A model generated the notes under the pieces. That model did no database searches. It saw nothing but the letters and a program-made list of their open reading frames with translations, and was not told the DNA's origin. From the NCBI RefSeq assembly GCF_001540865.1, contig NC_033628.1, forward strand, positions 8,091,971 through 8,155,970: DNA of 64,000 bases. Direction: 5' to 3'. Shown piece after piece: positions 23,914 to 35,092 of the stretch (position 1 is its first letter; the number at the start of each line of letters is the position of its first letter). The position numbers and the translations under genes are program-made. The stretch comes from Ananas comosus. Its lineage: Eukaryota; Streptophyta; Magnoliopsida; Poales; Bromeliaceae.

Positions 23914-26605
23914 TGTCACGCCCGGGTATCAGCGGAAGCATACCCGGTACATGCACAGATCCGTCATATACCTGCAGTATATAAGACGTCTACAAAATCA
24001 TATATAACAAGTAAAGATTGCAATAAGGTCCTAACATGATATCAGAGCAAAGTACAAGTCGATAATACTGTTGTTAGAAGAAAAGTAAGTGTAAACAACC
24101 CTGAATCTCAACTCCATAGAGAAACATCAACACTGTAATCCCAGGTGCAAACCACAAATGCATCACAAGGTCAGTCAAAATGTATGTACAATGGTAGTCT
24201 CTCTATACACGGGTACATCACCCTCGGCCGTAGCCCGAGTAGCAAGGTGATCATCTAGTCAAGCTCCAAGCTATATCTAGTTAGACGCGACTCCCTTGCC
24301 ACGATCCTTAGTCTCTCCTGTAGCAGCTGGCTCTATAAAAACAACAATAAAAATGGCATGAGAACTATTAAACAATAGTTCCCAGTGGGTAAGCCGCCAG
24401 CCTCGGCGAATTATACCACGAGGCTCATGATGTACTATCTAGAAAGTAAAAACAGTTATAACATGATAGTTTATCAACGATAAATAACTATGAATGTGTA
24501 TCATGCTGTCAGATATATCTGTCAAGTAATCACAATGAACGAGTAAAGTAATCACAATGAACATAAGTATGTCAATTAACTGTACACTACTCAGTGATAA
24601 TTAGCTATTGTTACCATTTAACACTTTGGTTTAATTCATAGGGACCTATTCAAGGTAGTCCCGCTTGCGCCGCGCCTAATGGCCCCCTAGTAGTATGCAC
24701 TCCCCACGGCAATCCACTTCGGCACCCAATCTCGCACAGGCGAGCAATCTGTCGCGTAGGTCAACTCCGGAGTGCCGGCTTGTGGGGAGCGACCCTCACA
24801 AGCTTGTGCGAATGAGCACAATGGCAAGCAAGCACGATCCATAGTCTAACAGTTCTCGGTTGTCATGTGTTAGCATGTAAGATTCTCACTCTCGAGCTTT
24901 AGGTCGGATTTCAACATAATATATCACGCTAGTATTCACTAGGTTAAATAAACATATAAAGGCAAGGTACAATTACATATGTCATTGTATCCGTTACTAG
25001 TCAATAATAATGTATGAATATACTATTAACCAAGTCACAAACTAATTGTCTTGGCCTTTATTTAACAGAAGCATAATAGATCATCCTTGTCTATGCATTC
25101 AAAATGAGGATGAAGACATGATTACACATGATTAGCAGTTCTATAACATCATCTAGAACATAGAGGAGAGTCACTTGCTCTGGTAAGGTTCAACCCACCT
25201 ATTAGTCGACGATTCACGTCCAACCTGCAGGTATGAATCTTCACAATTCTCCAAAAGCCCTAGCAACCGATACAAGATCAGCTAGGAGCATTCTTCAAAT
25301 CCTATGTAATTCTATCACATTAACACTTCTAGAAGGTAGAATTTCACCTTGTACCCTTCGATAGTTGAACCCCTGGTTCAGATTAGATGAATGCTCCAAG
25401 TTTCAGCTTCAAAAGCCTTCCAAAATCAGCCGAGATCTAACACACAGTCCGCTGCGAGCCTGCTACGAATTAGCTATAAAACTACATTGAAGTGCTTACT
25501 AAAATATCCTATTTCAGCAACTTCTCACTTCGTACTCAGTTATAGTTTTAGCCCATGTTTAATCCAGCTTAAAACATCAAATTCCACTTTCGTAAGTTCC
25601 CAGAAGTTAGCCGAGTGCCACCAAATACCCTGTCGCAAATCAGCTACACATTAACATCAAATCTGCACCACACTATAGGTAGTATCGTCTAATTCAAAAA
25701 GATTTTCACCTTATGTCAGGTTATAGCTTAGATCCCTGTCTTGGTTCAGTCCATGGCACTCAGTGTAATCTCCAAAGACTTCTAAATATCAGCCGAGATC
25801 AATTTATTGACCTCGCTACGAATTAATACCAAAACAGTCACCATACTTACTAATAAGCCTTATATAGTCATAATAAAAGAGTAATTAATCAGTTAATTAC
25901 CTTCTTAAGGCTTTGAATCCGCTTTTCCTTGAACTAGAATAGAGAAATTACAGCTAGGTATTTCCTTTCTCACTGCTGCAACCACTTCTCAACCAGCTGC
26001 GGTCACGATACAAAGAATAGGTTCAACTTCAGCACTAGAGCTTTAAAATCAAAACTAAATTAGGTAGTTTACCTTTCTAAGCCTCTCTTTAGCCTTTCTC
26101 TGCAGTAAGGATGAAGAACTCTGTCACAACACCTCCCCCTTAGCTCCAGAAGCTATCCCTCAAGGTTCCAAACCAGCTAGCACCAAGGAGAAGAAGGAAT
26201 CAAGCCAAATCAACCATTCCTTGCATTAGGAGAGAGAAATCTAGAGAGAGAAAATTAGAGAGCATCAACCCTTATCCCCTGGACTCCAGCACCCTTTGGG
26301 GAGTTGCTGAGGTTGTGCAAGAAGGATAAGGATAGAGATAGAAGGGGAAAAGACCAAAATGCCCAAATTGCCACGCACCTGCTGCTGCTGCTGCTTGCTG
26401 TACCGATACAACATTGAGGTTGTACCGGTACACAATGCAGGAAAATGCAAAACTTGAAATTGCAATGCACTTTCTCGTCTCCTACACTCCGATCACTCTC
26501 AAACTTATCCGTAAACATCTTTATACTCTTAAAAACATGTAGGATGGTTCCAATTATTATTCCCATACTCGAACTTCGCAATTTGCTAAAGTTCAGTATA
26601 CTACA
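23914..26605 (-). mobile_element. Solo LTR E nested in solo LTR D
   Basis: It starts TGTCACGCCCGGG and ends GTTCAGTATACTACA, with perfect TAAAC on both sides (23909-23913 and 26606-26610). Length is 2,692 bp, minus orientation, and its ends resemble the host gypsy element's LTRs. It carries the hairpin (24362-24381), the core block (about 24635-24835) and a single palindrome pair (26402 and 26424). Confidence 0.93.
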
Positions 26606-27044
26606 TAAACTAGCTTGGTTAAAGTTTAACCATGAGATTTGGTGTTCTTGAGGATTCATGAAACCCTAGGCTTAGAAAATGAGGGTTATGGGTAAATGAG
26701 GGTTTTGATCTCATTTAATCCTATTGTTCTCTAATTGAAGGTTAGAGATGAACCTTTGATGACCCTACGTTGCGGATTGTTGGGCGTTCGGCGATCAATC
26801 GCGAGTTGGAGCCGAACCGGGTCACGTGTGCTGCGGAAGCCCGATTGCAAGTGACTACAAGTAATCGGAGAGCGTGACGAGGTGGGTTATGCTCACCGAA
26901 GCGATTAGGTCGCTTCCATGCCAAAGTGTAGTGTGTTTCATCGTTGATGCATGTAATGCTAGTTGATTGCAAGGCTAATGAATGCATTGTACGCTAAATA
27001 CATATGAATGAGAAGGCATAATAGAGATGCTAATAGTGAATGAA

Positions 27045-27260
27045 AATGCATGAGTTAGATTCTAATTGTAAATGCATAGGATGTATGCTAGTAAATGCTA
27101 ATTGGGTATGCATAATGTATGCTAAATGAATGCATGAGTTTAAATGCTAAAGTTAATGCATGAGTTAGATTCTAACTGTAAATGCATAGGATGTATGCTA
27201 GTAAAGGAATGCATGATTGAGATGTGCTAATTGGGTATGCATGATGTATGCTAAATGATT
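27045..27260. repeat. 110-bp duplication in an ATGCATG-rich region
   Basis: A roughly 50-base segment around TGAGTTAGATTCTAA (27051) recurs 110 bases later (27161) with one change. The surrounding 26940-27500 is a degenerate array of ATGCATGAG and ATGCTAA words. It lies within solo LTR D. Confidence 0.6.
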
Positions 27261-27788
27261 GTATAAGATAGAGGCTAATAAATGAATGCATAGAGTATAT
27301 ACTAAATAAATAATATGAGCTAGATGCTAATGAATGTATAGAGTATATGTTAAGAGAATGCATGAGTAAATGCTAAATGAATGTATAAGCCGTATGCTAA
27401 TCAAGTATGCATGAGACATATGTTAGAAAAATGCATGAACTAGATGCTAAATACATGCATGACATAGATGTTATACAAATGCACGTGAAATGATTGTAAA
27501 CTAGTGAGAACATGTAAAAACCCTATGTATGCATGAATGATGATAAGAACCTAGAAAAGGTAGAGAATCTAGTGACATTGAGAACAAATGACATTATGAC
27601 ATCAAAGGAAGAGTGGCATGAGTTTTGAATGCTAGTGTTACAATAGTAACATTAATGGGTCAAAAATGCTAGTGTACAAGTGTGGCATTAATGAGTAGTG
27701 AATGCTAGAAAGAACACTTAGTGTGTGTGGCATCATGAATATTAAAAAAATGCAAGTAAGTGAGATTGATGACATAATGACATAGCAA

Positions 27789-27867
27789 CCTTATAGTTAA
27801 GGGTCATATGAGCATTGCTTCCTTATAGTTAAGGAACGGATTGAACTTGAAATCCTTATAGTTAAGG
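27789..27867. repeat. Three CCTTATAGTTAAGG dyads, 32-33 bp apart
   Basis: The same 14-base near-palindrome (arms CCTTA/TAAGG) starts at 27789, 27821 and 27854. Spacing is about three helical turns. It lies within solo LTR D and may be a protein-binding array. Confidence 0.6.
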
Positions 27868-29241
27868 ATTGGATCATACTCGCCTATAAGTCCTTGCTCG
27901 GAAGGTGGTAGCTCCCCCTCGAGCGATGAGCTCCGGAGTTGTTATTACTGGGTCGTAGTAGTCTCCCCAGAGGACGGTCCCATCGGGTTGTAGTAGTCTC
28001 CCCGATATTTGGGATTATGAGTTGGTGAGTCTATTGAGGGCGAAACCTACGGGTTAGCCGAGAGGATTGACTATTGATAGGGGCAATTGCCATACACCAT
28101 GAGCAGTATATATGTTGGTCCATTGAGCTTGAGCGACTTGCGGTCCGGGGTTGACGGTATATCCTTACTTTGTAGTAGACCTATAGTCATGGTCCGGGTG
28201 TGCAGGTATTTTCCTCCCCCGTTGGTAGACTTATGGTCGAGAGGATTTAAGGCTAAGGGTTGTGAGAGTTCCTTCACCTCGAGCCTGACTGAGCGTGGAT
28301 TATCCGCAGTTGATTGACTCAAGACCGAGTCGAGTGGCATAGTTGGCTAAGGTAAAGTAACCTTAGAAAAGAATGATAAATGAGTATAATATGGCTAAGG
28401 TGTAAATACCCTTAGTAAAGAATAAACAATAGCTAAGAATAAAGAATTGCTAAGAATAGAGTGTTGCTAATAAAAAAGAATGTCAAAGAATAAAGAATTT
28501 CAAGTAGTAAAGAATGACAAGTGATAAAGAATTGCTAATAACATAATGAATGGTAAATGATAGAGAGTATAACCAATTAATCTACTTGCATGAGTTGCAT
28601 GATTTGCATATTGCATATTGTGAGGTATGAATATGATAATTGTTAGTTGCATAAATTATATACATCTGTGGATATTTATTGGACTAATATGTTTGCAGTG
28701 CCTCCTTTGGACCTGGTGGGTCGAGCTCTTCCCTTGAGTGGCCGTACCCATTAGGAACTATGGACAATAGTTCTCACCCCCGTGTTGTTTTTGGGGGTAC
28801 AGGTTCACACGTAAGCGGCGCAGTGGCGCGAGGAAAGGGCGTAGCTCCGTAGTTAGCGCCCTACCACCGAGACCAGAGATAGCAGTACCCTGAGTCGACT
28901 ACTTAGGGATGTAAAAGAAAGGATAAAGAACAATGTTGTGATAATCATGTTAAATCGGATTGTATTTGGAAGCTATAAAGAGTTAAAGAATGCAAAATGT
29001 GTATATAAAATGTAATGTGAGATGAATGCTTGTAATAGCATAGATGTATTTATGTTTTCGATACCTTCCTTATGCAATCTTTATTGTATGCTGTTCCTGG
29101 TTGGAACCTCACGCATTATATGGATTGTGACGCCTTGGACGTACAGGGGAGACTCTGTCCGTGGTACAGGAGAAACTCTGTCCGTTCGGCGGTCGTTGGC
29201 GTGCCCGAATCCGACCAAAGAGGCGGGCTCGTGGCGTGACA

Positions 29242-30930
29242 CAGCAGCAGCAGAGGAGGTCGTTGTAGGTATCATTTTAATTAATGATGTCAGAGTTCGT
29301 GCATTATTTGATAGCGGTGCATCACATTCCTTTATTGATCGGCTATTTGCTAAGTTGCATAGCATTGAGCTAGTACCTAATTTGCATCCGGGACAAGTGA
29401 TTGTACCCGACCTCATCTTGGATATTCGAGAGTTTTGCCCTAGTTGCCCTGTTCGGGCAGGGGACTAGATTATGCCGGTTGATCTGTTGGCGCTATATAA
29501 GCTAGGCGAGTTTGATGTAGTGTTGGGTATGGATTGGCTTACGCGGTATTATGCCACTATCGATTGCAAGAATCGAACGGTAACCTTTCGGGAATCGGGA
29601 CAGGAGGAGATAGTGTACAGAGGATGCCAGAGTTTATTATTTGCGATGACCATTAGCTCTTCGCGAGCTAGGCAATTGATCAGGAGATATTGTGTAGCCT
29701 TCTTGGCTAGTATTACTGTGAGGGATGGAGATATCCCTAGGATTGATGACATTCCGGTGGTACGGGAGTTTAGTGATGTGTTTCTAGCTGAGTTGCCAGG
29801 TATGCTACCTGATAAGGAGGTTGAGTTTATGATAGATCTTATTTCTGGGACTACCCCAATCTCAAAAGCACCCTATAGGATGGCGCCAACTGAATTGAAG
29901 GAGCTGAGGGCACAGTTACAGGATCTGTTGGATAAAGGTTTCATCAGACCAAGTGTATCACCTTGGAGAGCGCTGGTTTTGTTCGTCAGGAAAAAGGACG
30001 GATCTTTCCGCTTGTGTGTCGATTATCGGGAGATTAATAAAGTAGCAATCAAGAATAAGTATCCGTTACCAAGGATTGATGACCTATTCGATCACTTCAA
30101 GGATTGAAGGTATATTCCAAGATCGATTTGCAATCGGGATATCACAACTCAAGATCAAGCCTGAGGATGTTTCCAAGACAGCTTTTCAAACACGGTACGG
30201 GCATTATGAGTTTACTATTATGCTGTTTGGGCTTACCAATGTCCCGGCATCTTTTATGGACCTGATGAACCGTGTTTTCAAGTCTTATCGGGACAAGTTT
30301 GTAGTAGTGTTCATCGATGATATTTTGATCTATTTCTAAAATGACGAAGAGCATGAAAATCATTTGAGATTGGTGTTGTAAGTATTTTGGGAAAAGAAGC
30401 TCTTCGCCAAATTGAAGAAATGTGAATTTTGGTTTCGTAAAGTAGCCTTTCTGGGGCATGTGATTTCAGAGGCTGGTATTGTAGTGGATCCTAAAAAGAT
30501 TGAAGCGATCAAGGAATGGCCTAGACCGACTAATGTCGCTGAGATTCGGAGCTTTCTCGGGCTAGCAGGATACTACCGGTGGTTCGTTAAAGGGTTTGCT
30601 AAATTATCTACACCCTTCACCCAGCTAACACATAAAGGCACTAAGTTTCTGTGGAATGATATGTGTGAAAGAAATTTCCAGGAATTGAAAGAACGATTAA
30701 CAACCGCCCCAATTTTGGCACTGCCAATTACTGGAGTGGATTATGTGATCTTTAGTGATGCGTCACTGAATGGATTAGGATGTGTCCTGATGCAAGATGA
30801 AAAGTTGATTGCTTATACCTCTCACCAGCTAAAGGATTATGAAAAGAACTACCCTACCTATGATTTGGAGTTGGCAGCTGTAGTTTTTGCATTAAAACTA
30901 TGGCGTCATTATCTATATGGCGAGCAATGC
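29242..30930 (+). pseudogene. pol: pol part 1: protease, reverse transcriptase, start of RNase H (gypsy)
   Basis: Protease appears as VRALFDSGASHSF with active-site DSGA at 29310-29321, followed by [14 protein letters not shown] at 29466 separates this from the RT frame. RT motifs in order: [49 protein letters not shown] (after a frameshift near 30100), [12 protein letters not shown] and the catalytic FIDD at about 30310. [17 protein letters not shown] and [11 protein letters not shown] follow. RNase H begins [17 protein letters not shown] and includes the [13 protein letters not shown] glutamate. At least two frameshifts and a TAA near 30379 break it. It is cut at 30930 by solo LTR F. Confidence 0.92.
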
Positions 30931-33321
30931 TGTCACCCCCGGCGACCGCTACCAATTTGGCCAGCCCGGGCACGTCGAACAGATGCTGAACGGACAGCAC
31001 CTCCCCTGTCCGCCCAAGGCTAAGCATCAACAATCATGTACAAGAGTTACCAAGGAAAACTCAAACACATACATGATCATACATGAAGCACCACAAGTGC
31101 TATACAAGTAAAAGCAAGAATCACAAGTACATACGAGTGAATAAAAGAGAGAACATTCTATCTATTACATCACATTCACCATATTTGATTCACCTTTACA
31201 ACTTCCAAAGTACGGATACAAGTTCACCTCATCATGATATAAGTGTGAATACAACTCTCCAAAAGTATTTCACAACCTATACATCATCTACACTCACATA
31301 CATAGGGTGCTACTAATGCAAAAAAGGAAAGCTGCTAATGCTACTAGGGCGCTATGCCCTTACCGCGATCCTCGTCCGGAGCGCTCGAACTAGGCCCTGC
31401 AACAAAGTAGGGTGAGAACTATATAAATATAGTTCCCAGTGGGTTCGGCCGCCGACTCCGCCGATCTTCCCACTAGGTCTAAACAGGCATAAGTAGATAA
31501 ACAGATAGATAGATATGAAATCAACTAATGCATAGTAACGAAACTTACAAATATTCTACTATGCCTTAATCGATGATAATATATGCATGAACAATATAAT
31601 AGCGAAATATGCTAGCATGACACTATGTTCAAGAGTTGATGCCATTCATTGTTTACCCAATCACTTGGCTAACCCAAAGGTTTACCCTCGACTCACATCT
31701 CGAATCCCATAGGTGAGGAGTCGCACCTGCTCAACTCACCCGAGACCGCCTGCGGGACAACTAGCTTCTACCCCTTATGTGCCATACTCCGGAATGCACG
31801 GCTTGTGTGGAGCGACCACCCCAAGCTCAAATAGATAATGTGAGTATGATCTAATCCTCATCACTGAGGATGCCCTGTCAACTAGGGTCACGATCACTCG
31901 GGACTCCAACTATCCCTATATTCAATGTCATACTGTTTTAACTACACTAAGTTCTCATATCACAATTCACAACTAGGGAATCCACATATCCCTAAGTTTA
32001 ATATCTCAAGTGTTTCTCTACACTATGTTCAAATGCCACTCATGATGCTCGGATACAAATACTAAGTTCCTCACATATTTAGCACTATAGGTTTCCAATG
32101 TCATCACCCAATCCTTATGTCCCTTACATCTAGTATCCATAACATAATACTATTTCAACTATGGAAATCATACAAGGAGTAGGAATGCATATGTCATCAT
32201 CTTATAATGCATAACAATATACAACATGCAAGTCGACAATGCACTAAGACATAGAAAGAAGCTCAGATGCTTCGGGATGACACACCCCCACTTTTTTGTG
32301 ATACCGCGATCCTAGGAACACGATTTGGCGATTCTACGACGTCGCCTCGGCCTTCCAGGTGAAAACGAAACTTCGACCGCCCCCTTTTTGCCGATATCTT
32401 TACACCGACTCGACGGATTGTCGAACCGTCTTCGCCAACGTATTTAAACACCTAACAATTAGGTTTATACACGATCAATTTGGATCAAACCCTACCATTT
32501 ACCAAAAACCCATTTTGAAGCCCTCGGTGATAACTATTGCAAGAACACATCAATACCACCTTTGATTCATGCAATAATCAACTCACTAGCACCCCAGGGT
32601 TCAACCAAAACTAACTCTAGAGTATAAGATGCAAACCCTAGAAATTCACCATTAAAACTTAGAAGCTTACCTTCACAAGCTTCTCCTCCCAAGCCTCCAA
32701 GCCAAGGAAGAAGATAAAGAACCTTCTTCTTGCCCTAATCTCCACCAATTTCTCCTCTTTTCCCACCTTCTAGAGAGAGAGAAAGAGAGCTTAGAGAGAG
32801 AGAGAGAGCTTAGGTTTAGGGTTAGGTTAGAGGAAAAGTGAAAGAAGAGAGAAAGGCCACCCTCCACTTAACCCCACACATGCACAATTGCTCAAAACCC
32901 CCTCAACAATGCAAGTTATGCATAGCCCAACCTGAGCATTTTCGAGCTACGGGGACCGGTCTTTCCCTAGAGGGACCGGTCCCCGAGAGCAAATTTTGCG
33001 GGCAGAGCTATTCTGCCCATTCTACTCGTACGGGGACCGGTCCCCTCCTCCTGAGGGACCGGACCCTGAGAGCAAAACTTGTGCGTAGCATTTTCCTGCC
33101 ACACACCATGCGTAAGGGAACCGGTCCCTCCCGCCAGGGACCAGTCCCCGAGAGCAACTTCTGCGATTGTGCAGATTTGCACTAGCTTGCTCTCCGAGGC
33201 CCTCTACAACGCACTTAAACACTTTTTGACGCCTTCGGCCTTTCCGAAGTGTACCAAACTAACACTCGGTCGATTTGAATCAAAGTTCAACTCTCGTATT
33301 TCGAGAATTCACTTCCTTACA
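30931..33321 (-). mobile_element. Solo LTR F inserted in RNase H
   Basis: It begins TGTCACCCCCGGCG and ends CACTTCCTTACA, with perfect AATGC on both sides (30926-30930 and 33322-33326). Length is 2,391 bp, minus orientation. The RNase H frame continues across it without loss. It carries a divergent hairpin (31416-31435) and three pairs of ACCGGT-type sites (32955-33145). Confidence 0.93.
32955..33145 (-). promoter_or_regulatory. Three ACCGGT pairs in U3 of solo LTR F
   Basis: Sites start at 32955, 32975, 33036, 33058 (ACCGGA), 33120 and 33140 (ACCAGT). Pairs are 20-22 bp apart and pair starts are 81 and 84 bp apart, so each pair belongs to an approximately 82-bp tandem unit. The first site is about 180 bp from the LTR 5' end. 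Confidence 0.55.
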
Positions 33322-33326
33322 AATGC

Positions 33327-35041
33327 AAGGTGTACACAGATCATAAGAGTTTAAAGTATTTATTTATCCAGAAAGAATTGAACTTGAGACAACGCAGATG
33401 GCTAGAATTGCTCAAGGATTATGATCTGACGATTCTCTACCACCCAGGAAAAGCGAACGTGGTGGTGAATGGCTTAAGTCACAAATCGACTGAGAAGTTG
33501 GCAATGCTTATAGCATCGCAACCACCGTGGAGATGAAACGGTTGGAACTAGAAGTTGTGACTCCCGATACGCCTTTACGGCTAATGTCTTTGGTGGTACA
33601 GCCTACTCTAATGGATAGAATAAAGGAAAAGCAAGTTCTTGATGAACAACTGCAAAAGATTCGATTGAAGATCACTGAAGGATATACCAGTGACTTTCAT
33701 GTGGATGATCAAGGATTATTGCGATTTCGCCATTGGATTTGTGTACCAGCGGAATCATGCATTAAAAAGGAAATTTTGATAGAAGCTCATCGTGCACCTT
33801 ATGCTCTACATTCAGGAGGTACAAAGATGTACAAGAATTTGAAATTAGTATATTGGTGGCCCGGAATGAAAAAGGGGATTGGAGAGTTTGTAGCTCAATG
33901 TTTGACATGTCAACAGGTAAAAGTTGAACATAGACTACCAGCGGGAAAGCTTCAGAGTTTGCCTATACCTGTGTGGAAATGAAAAAGGATTACCATGAAT
34001 TTCATTGTGAGCTTGCCTCGCTCACAAGCTTGTCACGACGCGATCTGGGTAATCGTGGATAAATTGACAAAATCTGCCCATTTCATTCCGATTCACATTG
34101 TTTGGACGGGGGAGAAAATCGCACAAGTGTACCTTGATGAAATTGTGTGACTGCATGGAGTGCCTACTTCTATTTTATCAGATTAAGATTTTTTATTTGT
34201 ATCACATTTTTGGAGGAGCCTGCACGACGCATTAGGCACTCAACTGGATTTTAGCACTACTTTCCACCCCCAGAGTGATTGGCAGCCTGAGCGTACTATT
34301 CAGATTCTTGAGGATATGCTTCGGGCTTGTGTGATAGATTTTTAGGGCGGATGGCCACAGTATCTACCTCTGACAGAGTTTGCTTATAACAACAGTTATC
34401 AAGCAAGCATTAAAATAGCGCGTTTGAAGCCCTCTATGGCAGGAGGTGTAGATCACCACTTCATTGGAGTGAAGTAGGTGAAAGGCTGAAGTTGGGTCTA
34501 GATGTGCTTCAGGAGGCTGAAACTAAGATTCGACTTGCACGAGAGCGATTAGTTACAGCTCAAAGTAGGCAGAAAAGCTACGCTGATAAACGTCGATGAG
34601 AATTAGAATTTCAAGTGGGAGACCACGTCTTTTTGAAAGTCTTGCCGACAAAGGGGATCAAAAGATTTAGTATTCAAGGAAAGTTAAGTCCTTGATTCAT
34701 TGGACCCTATGAAGTGTTGGAGCGTATTGGCCCGGTAGCGTATCGGCTTGCGTTACCGCCGAACCTATCAGGGGTGCATAATGTATTTCATGTCTCAGCA
34801 CTTCGGAAATACATTTTCGATCTAGCTCATGTATTAGATATTACACCAGTAGAGCTACGAGGATTTGCGCTTCGAGAAGCGACCAGTGCAAATTTTAGTT
34901 CGTGAGGTGAAAAGGCTTCGGAATCATGATATTCCTTATGTGAAAGTACTTTGGAGCAACCACGACGAGCGCGAAGCCACCTGCGAACTAGAAAGTGCAT
35001 TGCAAGAGCACTATCTCCATCTTTTTCAGATTGAGGCATGA
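33327..35041 (+). pseudogene. pol: pol part 2: RNase H end, integrase, chromodomain-like tail (gypsy)
   Basis: RNase H resumes with [12 protein letters not shown] and ends with [16 protein letters not shown]. Integrase has the H2C2 zinc finger (HRAPYALHSGGTKMY and CLTCQQVKVEH, about 33785-33925). The catalytic core follows: first Asp in WVIVDKLTKSAHF, second Asp in ILSD, and Glu in PERTIQ (about 34290). The C terminus reads GPYEVLERIGPVAYRLALPP, then SALRKYIF, then VKRLRNHDIPYVKVLWSNHD. This is the chromovirus-type end that would tether integration to chromatin. Stops include TGA near 34148, TAA near 34183 and TAG near 34343; most can be explained by C-to-T or G-to-A changes. Confidence 0.92.
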
Positions 35042-35080
35042 GATACTTGATTTCTAGTTTCATGAACGAAACTCCTTTTT

Positions 35081-35092
35081 AGGAGGGAAGAA
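35081..35092 (+). other. Polypurine tract
   Basis: AGGAGGGAAGAA lies directly before the 3' LTR and would prime plus-strand DNA synthesis. Position and composition fit; no other purine run is as close. Confidence 0.85.

Larger units (their letters stand above)
23040..29241 (+). mobile_element. Solo LTR D at the gag-protease boundary, interrupted by solo LTR E
   Basis: It starts TGTAATATACCGG and ends GTGGCGTGACA, flanked by CAGCA (23035-23039 and 29242-29246). The flank lies in a CAG run, so the duplication alone is weak evidence, but removing the insert restores the gag-pol frame exactly. Its own length is about 3.5 kb. It has the LTR hairpin (28755-28773), a GA microsatellite, 15-bp repeats and an ATGCATG-rich region. 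It is the only nested insertion in the same orientation as the host element. Confidence 0.78.
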
